Source: Phallus indusiatus (Eukaryota; Basidiomycota; Agaricomycetes; Phallales; Phallaceae). From it: a stretch of 64,000 bases of DNA. The DNA is taken from positions 434,001 to 498,000 of the forward strand of contig JAQFWX010000030.1 in assembly GCA_027605045.1 (NCBI GenBank). Reading direction: 5' to 3'. Within the stretch, counting starts at the first letter, position 1, and each line of letters begins with the position of its first letter. This document shows, one piece after another, positions 22,316 to 35,260 of this stretch. The notes beneath the pieces are model-generated. The model made no database searches. It saw nothing but the letters and a program-made list of their open reading frames with translations, and had not been told where the DNA came from. Made by a program: the position numbers and the translations under genes.

Positions 22316-24034
22316 ATGAGCTCTTTCGGTATCTTGCTCGCCCTCATCTCAACTCTGCGCTTTTCAAAAGCCCTCCAACTTCCGCCTCAGACGGTGGTAA
22401 GAAAAGCACAGACCTTCCTATTATTATCGTCGGTTTTCTTGACCTCATGACCTAGTTACTTGATGTACCCGCTCTGTCAGTCTTAGGAAACAATGCTCCC
22501 TTCCGAACTATCTCAACACCATTCAATCCAACAAACACTACTCCACCATTCTTTCAAGTCTGGGATACACGTTTTTTGGATATACTCGGCCCGAATCCTC
22601 GAGTTCAAATAATAGCCGAAACTACAGACGGTTTCGAATTTGCTCATGAGGTAACAATATTTTCGCATTCCGTTCAGACATTCTGATTCAATATTCTCTC
22701 CTTGAGGCGCCGATTTGGGACCCTATTGAAGATCAAGTATTTTTTGCAAGCGCGAATGCTGAGGTGAGTCTTTTTTCTAATACTGTGAACAACAGTTTGT
22801 TGAAAACTGCTAGCCACCTCTCGGAGCGGTCGATCAAAACCATAACGAGCCTATCTTCGTTATCAACCTGAAAGACGTAAAAGACGTTCCTGGTCCTCAA
22901 AACATAACTTGGAAACAGGTAAAATACATTGCAGCCAAATTTAATCATGTCTTTTACACCCCTGATGTATGTATGTAGGTCCCAATAAATCCACCAGTTC
23001 AGGCTGTAAATGGCGGCACGCCATTTGGAGACAAACTCCTGTTTGTCGGAAATGGGAGAGAAAACCTTCCACCTACAGTTACACTTGTTAATCCGAGACC
23101 TCCGTTCAACTCTACTACCCTTTTGGATAATTTCCATGGCCGACAGTTCAACTCGCTGGACGACGTTCGTGTTCATCCCAAGAGTGGAGCTATTTTCTTC
23201 ACAGATACGGTGTACGTACAGTGATCCCCTTGTATTTGCTACCCACGTTACTTAAAGTGATGGATTGATTGGCTTGGTTTTAGTTACGGGTTTTTAGCAG
23301 GTTTTAGGCCTCCGCCTGAAGTAAGTCAATTCCTATACAAAACACTCGACTAGACTACAACTACCTTATTGTTTAGCTCCCGAATCAGGTCTATCGGCTT
23401 GATCCTGTGACCCGCGAAGTACACGTTGTAGCAGACGGATTTGTCGCGACAAATGGTATCACGTTTTCGCCTGATGGAAATACAGTTTACGTGTAAGCTT
23501 TTCAACGCTAGTTCCGGTATTCTATCTTGTAATATATCTGCACAAACGCATCTCTGTTCAGGTCCGACACTGGCTCTTGCTGTTTCAATATCCCGGGCGG
23601 GTTTAATTCTACTCAGCCTTCGACTATGTATGTGTGGTCCTTCTAGGCATACGAGTGATTGGTGCTAAATATTTGTAGTTATGCTTATGATGTTGACCCT
23701 CAAACACAACGTTTTCTGAACCGACGAACGTTCCTTTGGGCCGATACAGGAATTCCAGATGGATTCCAAGCCGATTCAAACGGTAATATATATGCATCTA
23801 CTGCAGACGGAGTACAGGCAAGTATATCTCATTTGTCAAATATGTAATAAACAAAACCCTTTCCTCCCTCTCAAGGTGTATGATCCAAACGGAATTCTTC
23901 TGGGCAAAATTTTCGTAGGAAGCAATTCAGCCAATAACGTGTTCGCAGGCGATGGACGAATGGTGATCATGGCTGAAACCAAAATTGTTCTCGTACATTT
24001 CGCAGCAAACGGATCTTTAGTCGAGTTAACTTGA
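22316..24034 (+). CDS. Secreted SMP-30/gluconolactonase-like beta-propeller protein
   Basis: About ten exons. The N-terminus MSSFGILLALISTLRFSKA is a probable signal peptide, so the protein is likely secreted. Propeller landmarks are VWDTRFLDILGPNP, EFAHE-APIWDP (entry strand), FNSLDDVRVHPKSGAIFFTDT (metal-ligand Asn/Asp region), GFLAGFRPPPELPNQVYRLD, NGITFSPDGNTVYVSDTG and DTGIPDGFQADSNGNIYAS. These match fungal lactonases of the SGL family, which open sugar or other lactones with a bound divalent metal. The metal residues appear present. The exon ending GGAGTACAG at 23817 is followed by GCAAGT, a clean GC-AG intron. The substrate cannot be told from sequence. The neighbouring opsin-related gene is convergent, with stops only about 190 bases apart. 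Confidence 0.88.
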
Positions 24035-24225
24035 ATTTGGGATTTTGTATTGTGTTACAACAGTTGTGCAGTACATAAAAAACTTTTTTTTTCTAAGGTA
24101 CATCATTGCATTGCATAACATTTCATTCCCCTTCCCCCTGTTCAGATCATAGAATAGGAAATGAAAGAAAGAAGAGGGTGAATAAACAACAATCGGCTCA
24201 TCGTGAAGATATATAATTCTTTTCT

Positions 24226-25373
24226 TCAACTCACAGGCAACTGAATAGGTCCTCGACTAGTTCCTCGTTCGTCAACAAAACAATCAGGTAACGCTGCCGC
24301 GTATTCATCATCTCTTGCAGGCCTATATGCAAGGAGGAGCCAAAGTCCAAAGCCTACAGTCGACAAAAGATCGAGTATAGTAAAGATGATCACCTCCCAG
24401 TTTACTGATATCAAGCCGGTTTGTTGCGAAACGATGAATGTGATGGGATACAAGACCCAGAGAATGGCTATGTAAACCGCGAGAGGGGCGTATAGTTTGT
24501 AAAGACTGGCGTGCCTGTTCCGTCCGGCTGAAAACGTTGATGTGTTATTTTTAAGAAACGAAAATGTTATCGATTTACGGACCTTTGAAGCCTGTGTAAA
24601 GGATTTCTTTGAAGATGTAGAGCAAGAATATGGCAGCGAAGATGAACCATCCCCATTTTGCACTTTAAGAATTTTAAGTTAAAGTAAACTGTCAAGATGG
24701 GATAACGTACGCAGATTTATAATGGCGATGGAAAGCGGAGAATGCCATTGTAAGTATGAGCGCTACGTTTGCAGCGAAGAGAGCTATAATCTCGAGCCAG
24801 GGAAGTCCGGCAAGAAGGGATAAGCAAAGGAATATCAGAGGGGTCGTGACTGTCCAATACACATATCTATATGGGGTGAGTCTTAAACTCGTCGTTTAAT
24901 CAGTTGACAGTTGAAACACATACCGAACCCAAGAGATTTGTCGGATAATTTCAACGCGTTTTCCATCCCTCGTAAAGGTTCCCAAGTCCACGTATTTGTA
25001 GCCGCTGTTGGTTGCCATAGCATAATAGGATAGCTAATGTGAAGAATATGAGAACAGTCGACTTTGAAAACAGTATATTACTTACGGAAGCGAAGACTGT
25101 AACGAAAATCAGCAATAAGTGAAAAACCCTGTGTCTTCTTTCGTGACGGCGGGCCAATATACCCATGAAGAGGGTGGCTAGGACATAAATGACAAACGCA
25201 ATCCATAGAACGTCAATACCGGTCTTTCCAATCTGCTGTATAACAATTGGAACCGGGAAAGGGACGTGTGGCGGAGGAGAGCCTGGGGGCACTAGGGAAG
25301 GGACTGAGATCATGATGGGCTGGAGAGAGATGGGTGGACTTCTGGAGCTCGAGGCATAACGATCCGGGAGCAC
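24226..25373 (-). CDS. Opsin-related seven-helix membrane protein lacking the retinal lysine
   Basis: Five exons give a seven-transmembrane protein of the microbial-rhodopsin family. The segments run in order from GIDVLWIAFVIYVLATLFMG, through RQISWVRYVYWTVTTPLI (helix C region) and ILYTGFKGRNRHASLYKLYAPL, to the last helix ending LLSTVGFGLWLLLAY. Compared with bacteriorhodopsin, helix C keeps the Arg but has Tyr at the proton-acceptor Asp position and Cys at the donor Asp position. In helix G the retinal Schiff-base Lys (KVGFG) is Thr (TVGFG). It therefore should not bind retinal covalently or pump protons. Such opsin-related proteins (Hsp30/Yro2-like) are stress-linked membrane proteins in fungi. 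The start at 25373 leaves a Pro-rich N-terminal tail. Stop TGA is at 24226. Confidence 0.88.
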
Positions 25374-26300
25374 TTTATAGACAAGCCCAAGACGTACATA
25401 TGATGAGCGGATATACTATTTTCACAGGTGATGAAAATGGTTGGCGCCGTCATTGAGTTAAAGATGTCAACCCTCGGACTTCGATGTCGTAGGACAAACG
25501 TTCCACAATATAAACTCTTGCTTCATAGAAGTGGGGATAAATTATACCAGGTCCCGTAATTTAACCGCTATGAAATACCTTCATGAAACTAGAGATACTT
25601 CAGTGAATGTTTTAAGGCGCGAAATGCTTCTCTGTCGCATGTTGACGTCATGAAAGAGTACTGGCTCCGAGCCTCCGAAGTTGGCGCCGTCGCGCCTGGC
25701 CAAGTGCCATAGTCACATGCACTCCGGTTAGAACTGACACCGTGCCTTGTGGGTTTGGTTTATTTCAAAAAGAACAGCCTTGAGGTATGCAGAGCAAGCT
25801 GCGATCTGCCTTGGAGAGTCACAGTACAGTTATCCTTGTGCGCTTTAATTCAAAGTTTAGTATGGTTTTTGCACCGCTTTGAATATGTGGGACGTGAATA
25901 TTTGAATCCTAACCGGCGTAACCAATTAGCGATGGTAAATCAGCTCTTGCCAGACAGCACCGCACTTTGCTGCATCGCATGAAAATCCGATGAAGTGTTA
26001 GGCTTAATTTTTAAAATGCACTTCTTTAGCTGCGGAACCTGGAGTCAAGTCCGGTAAGCACATCTGACTCTAGTAGAAAGAAATCAACAAGGAAAGCGCA
26101 GCAAAGAAAAACAGAAAGAAGCCAAAAAACAACCCGAACTAGTGCCCGGCCAGTGAAACAGCAGTGTCTGTGGGCGTCTGTAGGTTTGTGTATATTGCTG
26201 ACGTAATCGAACCAATTTGCTGCGCACTAGCAGTTTAAAGGGTTTAATCGAGACAAGCGTCGAATCTCCCACCCACTGTACATTTCCCTTCCAGTCCGTC
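25374..26300. other. Divergent intergenic region
   Basis: Upstream of both the opsin-related gene (minus) and the stomatin gene (plus). No gene is recognised. Confidence 0.4.
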
Positions 26301-27824
26301 ATGTCCTCCAACGGCGTCGACCACAAAGCTCGTATTCCTTCGCCTTCTTCCAGTCACGGAAACGTGGTGGACCATGATGCACCCCCAGGTATGTACAGCA
26401 CCACCCCACTTCCGTTACTAAGCCGCGTGCCCGGCGGCTCTTTCCTTGTGTCGTGCTGTTTTTCCTCCAACATTTATCCTTTCTTTTTTCTCTTTTTACA
26501 ATAGTTACAGGTCCATCTGAAGCTGCACCGGGAATTCATAAGAGGATGGACGGGAAGATAATACAAATTCAGCCTTTGAAACAAAATGAAATGCAGGTAT
26601 GAATTCATTGGCCATGTGTCCATGTCCTCTTTGTCGTGTGAGATGAACTGAGTTGTTGGTGTGAAAAATTTTATTAGCCATCGTATGCTCAGGATCGGGG
26701 AACTCCACCTTCTGACCATGGATGGTACGGTTCTATGATCCACTCCATTGGTAGCTGTGTTGGTTTCCTTGGTGCTGTTCCTTGTTGTCCGTGCCCAAAC
26801 CCCTATCGGAATGTTCAACAAGGTAAAGTCTTAGACGAATCACTACAAGTCATTTTATTTATAAATGATAGGATCTGTCGGTATGATTTCACGTTTCGGC
26901 GAGTTCTACAAGGCTGTCGATCCCGGTTTGGCCAACGTCAACGTCTGCACTGAGTCTCTGAAAGTCGTTGACGTCAAGATTCAAATATCCCAGATTGGTC
27001 GTCAAACCGTTATCACTCGCGATAATGTCAATGTAGAAATAGACTCTGTTATCTACTTCCAGATTGTAAACCCATACCGTGCTGCATTGTATGTCAACAT
27101 TTCATCTCGCCTCGACATTTTTCGGCGCTTTTGATACTCAACTGTATAATCTTTCTAGTGGCATTTCGGATCTTCGAGTTGCCCTTGTCGAACGTGCACA
27201 GACAACTTTGCGACATGTTGTTGGTGCACGGGCTGTGCAATCAGTCGTCACGGAACGTGAGGCTATCGCTTTCGAAATCGCGGAAATTGTTGGAGATGTC
27301 GCTGATGTTCGTTTCTCTTTCGTTTTCATCAAATCCATTAATAGCTAATTCACATACATATCACATTTAGAAATGGGGTGTTGCCATTGAGGGCATTCTG
27401 TAAGCCTTCTCAACACTATAAATAACAAAAGAAGAGCGTGTGGGTCTAACTTTGAACTGCCTATAGGATCAAAGATATCATCTTTTCACCCGAAGTCGCA
27501 GCTTCGCTCTCATCGGCAGCTCAACAGAAACGAATTGGTGAATCCAAAGTCATCGCCGCCCGCGCCGAAGTCGACGCTGCCAGACTTATGCGTCAAGCAG
27601 CCGACATCCTCGCCAGCCCGGCCGCCATGCAAATCCGTCAACTCGAGGCTTTACAGGCTATGGCTAAGACTTCTAGCAGCAAAGTTATCTTTGTTCCTAT
27701 GCAACTGCAAGGCGATGTTATGGGTCAAGTAGGTCAAGGCAGTTCAGGCGCTCAAATCTCCGAGGGCGAAGGTCTCACCTCTCCGGGACGTGCCGGTCTT
27801 CTCAGTAGTATGACAGATATTTGA
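26301..27824 (+). CDS. Stomatin/SPFH (band 7) membrane-scaffold protein
   Basis: Seven exons from ATG at 26301 to TGA at 27824. Stomatin-type proteins form ring-like oligomers on membranes and organise lipid microdomains and channels. The protein has a disordered N-terminus and a short hydrophobic hairpin, SIGSCVGFLGAVPCCPCPNPY, with four cysteines that are likely lipidation sites. Then come GMISRFGEFYKAVDPGL, VDVKIQISQIGRQTVITRDN, VEIDSVIYFQIVNPYRA, the conserved LVERAQTTLRHVVGAR, and WGVAIEGILIKDIIFS. The C-terminal helix is AAARAEVDAARLMRQAADIL-like, followed by SSKVIFVPMQLQ. This is a full stomatin domain with all usual blocks. Intron 5 starts GTTCGT, a weak donor. The mammalian-type cysteine-rich hairpin supports insertion in one membrane leaflet rather than a full span. 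Confidence 0.92.
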
Positions 27825-28709
27825 AAAGTTGAAACCGCGTTGTTTTGCCTATTCGTTGCGCGCTCGTTCGCTCGACGTTATAATTTAACCCCGCACTCCA
27901 TCTGATTCATTTATCCTTCCTATCTGAAACTAGTTCCTCATATCATGATCATCCCTGTGTAACGGATGTCTGTTCCCAGACCCAAAGTCAAAGCTTTGGT
28001 CCAGACGTTCTTTATGTTTCTTAACGCTTTGATTTATGTCCTTTTTTGTGTAATTTTACGATTTCGTAAATTCTTATTGTCTTGCTTGCTATGCAGAGAT
28101 ATAATACCATTCCTATATTCATCAAAACCGATCTCGCAAATGAGACTCGCCGATTGCCCTGCGTCATGACGTGCAAGACAATCCTTCCTTCATTGTTCCT
28201 TCAATTCGGAACAAACCGCGAACCTATGTGTCAAGTCACGCGACTGTCACGCGTTACGCGTTACGCCCTACGCGTGTTGTCATCGTTCTAATCGCAGTTC
28301 AATCGCAGACACATTTCCTGAGTCGTGCAGAGTCATGCCCGCGAAGCAAAAGGGAGGATTCGAAAGTTTACCTCATATCACCTGTTCCATGGAACGCTAT
28401 CTAATTGGATGTTTATGTAAATTTCATTTTTAGCTCTTTGCCGTCCTTGTATTTACACGTTTGAAATTGAATGTAGAAACTCGACTCTTGGCTTCAAGAG
28501 CCGTTGGATCCTTATAGGTTCTTCGCTCTGTTTATCGTAATCATATTATGCAAGGTCTTAATCTCCGAATCGAAAAATGTGGTATAGAAGTGCTTCTGCC
28601 TGCACGCTCGCTAGACAAAGCTCTTCTTTTCACCCTTCAAGATGTATATATATCTACGCCCAAGCCCCCCTTTTTGAAACTTGAACTTCACCGTTCCATT
28701 TCTTAACAA
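27825..28709. other. Intergenic
   Basis: 3' flank of the stomatin gene and 5' region of the first MFS gene. No further gene is recognised. 28620-28705 is pyrimidine-rich before the MFS start, as is usual for fungal promoters. Confidence 0.4.
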
Positions 28710-30525
28710 ATGACGCAAGACGAAACGACACGAAACTCCACGTCTATTTCGAAAAATGCTCTGGAACTTGATTTTGGAGTGTCAGAGAAGCAAACACTTT
28801 CTGAGCCGTGTTCCCCGAATGGCGACTCGGAGCCGGAATCAGCTCCAACTGAGGATGGTGGTTTAACGGCCTGGCTTATCGTTCTTGCATGCTTTTTGTT
28901 GTCCTTCAATTGTTTAGGAATCAGTTATTCGTTTGGTACGCTCAGTCCGTTTCGTGGACACAAAGATGCTTATCTGATTCATGTTCGTTTCTCTTGTAGG
29001 CGTATATCAAGCACATTATTTCTTATACGAATTTCCGAGCTATTCAGCTGAGGTATATAATCCTCCAGCGAAAGATTTCAGGCAAATACTGATGTCCACT
29101 TCAATTCCGTTTAAAAGGTTATATCTCTCATAGGAGCAACATGCCTTACCGCTACTCTAGGCATGTCAGTATTTGTCGGTCACTGGATCGAAGTTTACGG
29201 AGTCAAAATCGTCGCACTTCTTGGAAGTATAATTTTCAGCGGATCACTTGTCGCTGCTGGATTTTGTCGTAGCGTTCCGTCTTTAATCGTAACTCAAGGA
29301 ATTTTGAATGGAATGGGTGCTGGGATTTTGTATATCCCTTCTGTGACTGGTAAGTACTAATGTCGTTTTGGTTTATTCAGCGACGATTGAGTCAACTTTT
29401 GGCTTTCAACAGCTATGATCCCTTGGTTTGTTAAGAAACGCTCGCTAGCCTTGGGTTTTTCTGGTGCTGGCGCCGGAATTGGAGGCATATTCTATTCTTT
29501 CATCACGCGAACCATCATTCTAAAGCTGTCGTATCAATGGGCTTTATGGATAACAGCTTGCACATCAGCCATTCTAAACTGCATTGCTGTCATTTTGATA
29601 CAGAATAGAAAGCCTATTCAGACTTCTACCAATGGACGAGGCTCATTCCGGGATATGTTTAAAGTGTTGAAAGATCCAAAGTTTTTGACGATATATATCG
29701 GAAGTGGGTTGTGCGTTCTTGGGTAGGTACCGTCGCAGACTTACCGATAACATTCCGAGCATAACACGACTTACATACATATATATTTGCAGATATTTCG
29801 TTCCTTTCTTTTATGTCCCGACCTATGCTCAAACCCAACTTCACACAACACCACTCGTAGGATCGATATTAGTTGCCGTCATGGATTTAGGGGTATCTAT
29901 GGGAAGAATCCTCATCGGCCGCATGGCTGATTCCACAATCGGAACAATGAACTCCATTATCATCTCCATGGCCATTTCGGGGTTATGTCAATTGGTGCTT
30001 TGGCTTCCCGCTGCAAAGTCGTTAGCTCTTCTATACATATTTTCATTCGTGTACGGATTTTTCGGAGGAAGCATTGGGTGAGCGTCCTGAAATCACATGT
30101 TTGGGTTTTGTATTAATGCTGATGATGTGAATGTTTAAGTCTTTTACCTGTGATACTATCTAGAATATTCGACGCAGAAAGGTTACCTTCCATTACTGGT
30201 CTGTTTTACTCCAGCGAGCTTCCGGGACAGGTAAGGACGCAAACTCGCTTTACACCATCTCCGCTAATAAATTCCTATTATCTTGGCTTCATAATCAGAT
30301 GGCGGGCGGACCTATTGCCGGTGTTATATTCAGCAAAGGAAATGGAAATTGGTCTCCCGTGATCATTTATTCGGCAATGACAATGTTTTGGGGTTCTATG
30401 TTGATATTCGCAACCCGCTTGCAAGGTATGTTGGCAGTGTGATGGTTATTTAATTGAAAGTAGCGGGGCTTAACTTTAAAAAATTTGTCTATTCAGTTGA
30501 ACGGCGAATTTTTGTTAGCGTTTGA
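28710..30525 (+). CDS. MFS transporter, monocarboxylate-transporter-like, copy 1
   Basis: Eight exons. The N-terminal cytosolic tail is Ser/Glu-rich and is followed by the family entry motif EDGGLTAWLIVLACFLLSF, then GVYQAHYFLYEFP, GHWIEVYGVKIVALLGSIIF, FVKKRSLALGFSGAGAGIGG, DPKFLTIYIG and the second half YFVPFFYVPTYAQ, MGRILIGRMAD and GLFYSSELPGQMAGGPIAGVIF. Twelve helices are expected. This is the fungal MCH/SLC16-like group (TC 2.A.1.13), usually plasma-membrane carriers of monocarboxylates or related small solutes. The last exon gives VERRIFVSV and a TGA at 30523-30525. The gene lies head-to-tail with a paralogue at 31188-32993, with only about 660 bases between stop and start. The substrate is unknown. 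Confidence 0.9.
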
Positions 30526-31187
30526 GGAATTTAAATTTTTAGATTTGGGGACACGCTGATTCAGAATGGGAATGTGCTTGTTCGTCTCATTTAAGTAACG
30601 ATTTGTTATCCATTTTTGGGATAATGCCGAGATGCTTTTAGAATTTCAAAATACAGTGTCAGTTGATGGTTTCGGATTCCCATGAACGTACATGTATTAT
30701 CAAACCTATATTTCTACAAAGGGGAGATCTTACGGAACTTTCGTAATCATATCACATTGGGCTTTTTTTGCGGGCAGTTAATTTGTTGAAGCGTACCCCG
30801 AGTAATGATTGAAAGGATCCATGGACAAATTCTTCTTACCTTACATAAAGCTATGCTATAAGGTTGTGGTGATTGGAAAACGATAGGTTTAATGCAAAAT
30901 TTCTCACTTAAACTTTCAAACGCGTTCGGGCACGTATATTGAGTTTTCAATGCGTGCGGGTGATAATTGAATCTATTCTTTTTTCTTGGCAATTCAGTCA
31001 TAGCTCCGGGCGTAGGGTCGCGCCTCGGCGTCATGTGTCTCTTGCGGCCTCTCGCGGCAACAACGGATAAAAAAATCTAAAGGAGAAAAGAATTCGCAAC
31101 CCTGAAACCAAATGACCTAATCCCAGCTTTGTTTTAAACTCGTTGAGAAACGGACGGTCGGACGGTCTGACGCTGCTCAAGATTATA
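30526..31187. other. Spacer between tandem transporter genes
   Basis: Short AT-rich terminator/promoter region. No gene is seen. Confidence 0.4.
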
Positions 31188-32993
31188 ATGGAATCCAAAT
31201 CAACATCGAATGGCTCGTTGCAAGTCGGTGATGAAAAGGAGGTACTCGGGACTTCACCAGCTGTGGTAACGACTGATTTGGATGGATCGCCACTCGTTGA
31301 TCCACCACCTCCTGATGGTGGACTGACAGCGTGGTTAGTCGTTTTTGCATGCTTTTTGCTGTATTTCAATATGTTGGGCGTAACGTATTGCTTTGGTAGG
31401 TTATTTTCCTTCTTTTTTCTTTGTCTCAATGTCTAACGAGCCCATAATAAGGTGTATACCAAGCGGAATACCTCCTAAACGTTTTTCCAAATGAGTCGGC
31501 AGATGTATGTTCAACGTTTGCAGCAACAATAATGATCATGCTAAACGTTTTTTGTAACGCACCTACCGTTCTTCCACAGATCATATCCCTCATCGGATCG
31601 ACTTGTACCGCATTAACTTTAGCATCGGGAGTATTCGCTGGCCGTCTGGTTGAAGTATATGGCGTCAAAGCTGTTACGATCGTCGGCAGCATTATTTTCA
31701 GCGGGTCTTTAGTTGCTGCTGGATTTTGTCGTACCGTCCCGACTTTGATAGTCACGCAAGGAATTTTGAACGGAATAGGCGCAGGAATGTTGTTTATCCC
31801 GGGAACGTCAGGTACTATATTCGTCCTAGAATATTTGATTTCATCTTGATTTTTGATATTCTTGTTTGTGTTTAGCGATTGTGCCATGGTTTTTGAAAAA
31901 ACGTAGCCTTGTTTTAGGTATATCCAGCGCCGGTGCAGGGGTGGGTGGCATATGTTGGTCGTTCCTATCTCGAGCACTCATCGCACGACACTCCTATCAA
32001 TGGGCACTGTGGACAATCGCCTGCGTTTCGGCTTTTTTAAACCTGGTTGCTATCGTTCTCATCAAAGAAGGACCTAATACAAGTCCTAGCCAGAAGCGTG
32101 TCAAACCAAAAGGGACGTTTCTCGAGGCTTTACGAATGTTTAAAGATCCAAAATTTGTCACTTTGTACTTTGCAAGTGCTGTAAGCGTCTTCGGGTGAGT
32201 TCATTTCCGTGGAAGCGCAGGAGAAGGTGAACGTGGAAACTCAAAGTGCTTTGTCGTGTGATTTTCCAGATATCTCACTCCATTCTTTTACGTGCCGACA
32301 TATGCACAAGTCGAACTAAACGCATCGCCGCTTGTGGGGGCCATTCTTTCCGCCATGATTGATCTAGGAATTGTTTTGGGACGAATCTTGATTGGTCGGT
32401 TGGCAGATTCACGATTCGGCACTATGAACGCCATAATATTAAGCATGGGCCTGGCTGGACTCTGTCAATTTGCATTCTGGTTGCCTGCCTCGAACTCTAT
32501 CGGGTTACTATATGTTTTCTCGATTGTATATGGTTTTTTCGGCGGTGGTTATATTGCGTATGTCGGACGGATTTATTACTACCGAAAACCTTGGTTCATT
32601 TTATTATAGTCTAGTACCAGCTATTTTAGCCCAAATCTTTGATCCAGAGAAGCTGCCCTCAATCATGGGACTGTTTTACTCTAGCGAACTCCCTGGCGAA
32701 GTACGTTTCATGAAATCTTCTTGATCATCAATAATGTTTAACTGATACCTTTGTCTTTTCGTAGATGTCTGGCGGTCCGATAGCTGGTGCGATTTTTAGT
32801 AGGACGCACGGCAACTGGACTGCCGTGATTGTTTATTCTGGGGTTACGATGTTTTCTGGATCGCTTTTGGCTCTTATCACGCGTTTTCAGGGTACGTTAT
32901 AAATTTATGATGAAGCGCTATCATTATCTCAATGTTCATCTTTGCCAAACTATCCCAATTATAGTTAACCGGAAAATATTTGCAACAGTCTAG
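31188..32993 (+). CDS. MFS transporter, monocarboxylate-transporter-like, copy 2
   Basis: Paralogue of 28710-30525 with the same exon boundaries. The start is set at 31188 (MESKSTSNG) by position relative to the first transmembrane motif; an in-frame ATG at 31143 is possible. Landmarks are PDGGLTAWLVVFACFLLYF, GVYQAEYLLNVFPNESAD, VFAGRLVEVYGVKAVTIVG, FLKKRSLVLGISSAGAGVGG, YLTPFFYVPTYAQVEL, LGRILIGRLADSRFG, GLFYSSELPGE and MSGGPIAGAIFSR, ending VNRKIFATV and TAG at 32991-32993. The intron inside the second exon region (GTATGTTCAACG...CACAG) is in frame and could be retained, adding 86 nt with a frame change. Same inferred role as copy 1: a 12-helix plasma-membrane carrier for small organic acids. 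Confidence 0.9.
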
Positions 32994-33129
32994 GAATTGG
33001 TACATTTCCATCAACCTCTTTTTTGTATATTTTGAGCATATATAGAATTTATGTACAGGACTTGTAATGTTAATGCTCCTTTTGAATCAATGTCGGCTAT
33101 AAGGAGTACATTGGATAAGGAATGTAGTG

Positions 33130-33215
33130 GGCCGCCTGGCATAATGGCAATGCGTCTGACTACGATGCGCTTCTTCGAAATCAGGAGATTGCAGGTTCGA
33201 TCCCTGCGGTGGTCA
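33130..33215 (+). tRNA. tRNA-Arg (anticodon ACG) with intron
   Basis: A full cloverleaf can be drawn. The acceptor stem GGCCGCC pairs with GGTGGTC, the D arm contains TGGCATAATGG, the anticodon arm is TCTGA-CTACGAA-TCAGG after removal of about 13-14 nt (near 33165-33178), and the T arm is GCAGG-TTCGATC-CCTGC. The discriminator is A at 33215. A T-run (33219-33223) follows and would end Pol III transcription. The intron sits one base 3' of the anticodon, the usual eukaryotic place. Confidence 0.92.
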
Positions 33216-35260
33216 CTCTTTTTCCTCTCCGCCTATAGAAAGCACTCTATTTTATATATTCCAGGTTCATAGTCATCTTGTACCTTTTTTAATCATTACC
33301 CTCTAATAATAGTTAACTGGTAATCTCAATCGCCGTGATAGGGTGCGCAGCGCGTAGTCCATTATACAACGTAACCAGCCCTTTAGTGTGAATCCCTTGT
33401 AAAACTGTCTGAAGCCAGGGTCATACACGTGGCGTTTTTTATACGCATGCCTGTCAAATTAGTGGTTTTAGTTTTCATAAACCAAGCTCGCGAGCATGGA
33501 GTTAACTTCGTTTCCCCCGATCCGATCAGTCATGGCAACTTGCGATTCATGAAGCGTGCGAGTATTTATATCAAACTTCGATGTCTGGTAGGAGATTATA
33601 TCTTGCGATTATACGAAAAAGACGGGTAACAAACGTCTGGTCTTAATAGGATAATTGACTCATAAACGACAGAAGAAACTGGCAGCTTTCCGGCTATCTT
33701 AACTTCGTTCTTGACTTTCACTCGACTCTCGGGAATCATAATTACTGAATTTCACAGACCCGTCGTTCAAAGGATTGTTTGGTCATTTGTCTCTCTGACC
33801 GGGAACGTATGCCATTTGGCTGGACTCGGAAGGAGCTCGCAGGCAATTTCACATTGTTATTATTTTCGTCCAGTACCGTGACTTTCTCACACGAGTGGTA
33901 TCGTCCATATCTTCATCATGAATTATCAAAGAAATTTGGTTCGAGATCTCGGTATGAACAGACGCCTAAACATTATGTGTCGTGTGCTTTTCAGGCATAC
34001 CTAGAATTTCATATATGTATGGTACCCACATGGTCTATAATACTGACCAAGGGGCATTTCGCAACGTCAGGATTTCCGAAATTCGTTCCCGTTCGTCAAA
34101 CGTCCAACAATTAAAGAGAGTCGTTATTTATGGAATTCATTTAGCTACGTGGTCACGCATCATGGTGCATTGCCGTTCGATATATAATTAAAATTTACGA
34201 TGCTTGTATGATTGCCATAATTCGGAGTCCGCTTAGTTTAGAAAATGGAGGATCAAAACGGCCATTTAGAGAGCCACCTCTCGGACCGAATTATATGGTG
34301 TCCAATGAAATGGATGGCAAGCAGATTCAGTAGAGTCGATCCGAGAATTCGTTTGGCTAATTGGAGCCCGTATATACACGTACTCAAATTTTGCATCAGT
34401 TCCGTTTACACGCTATAACCTCGAGCCAAGGATACATTCTTTTTCCTGTTCCGTCTGGAGTCAGCGTTGAGTAATGTATATTAATGTATATCCAAGCCAC
34501 TTCTATGATAGATTCTGCCCAGACGAGCCAAGACGTTAAGCGCTGGAATAAGGTTAGCACTCCACGTGCGGTGCTTCTCTCCCTTTGTATTTTCTGTTGC
34601 TCTCGAAATGTCCAATGGGGACCCCCTTCTGTGTGGTCTGATATTTCAAATTCGTGATGAACGTCGGAAAAGAGTTCAAGGTAAGCCTAATAGTAAAACG
34701 GAGTAAATTATTCTGAAGAAAAGGCGCGAGTCTCTTCTCCTTTGTTGAAGGAGGTCTCAATGGGATTAGGCTGTTTTTTGGTAAAAAAACGTATGACGAC
34801 CAGCAAAAGGCGATGAAAGGGTAAACATTACACACCAACGATCAAGCTGTTTTTGTGCCTCTGATTGACCTTTTTGTTTTTCGGGATGTTCAGGTCTTTG
34901 CCTCGTGTTGCTGTGGTAAAAAAATACAAAAGCCCAATCATAATTGGAAGGTCACAATGATCACTGCCACGTGGGCCACGTGGTGTGCTTCTCCCTCCCT
35001 TTTCGCCCTATCCAAGCTGTCGGGTCCAGTAGCGCCAGGCGGTCAATATACTCGTCAAAGGAGGGCTTTGCTTGCCCGTTTGTTCGATGGTGTTGTGTGG
35101 TTATTTCCTGTCTTTCTCTCCGATCTCTTCTTCGCCGTGAATACTTCTTCTTCATCTTTTTGCTCACAACAGTCGACGAAAAACCACAATAAAACGTCGC
35201 CACACACAACAAATCAGCATCACACCTGCAAAACCGCACAGCCCTATCTGTATCACAAGC
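33216..35260. other. Intergenic, no recognised gene
   Basis: Several short open frames on both strands but none with a family signature or good exon chain. 35090-35260 is pyrimidine-rich and leads into the next gene. Confidence 0.4.
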
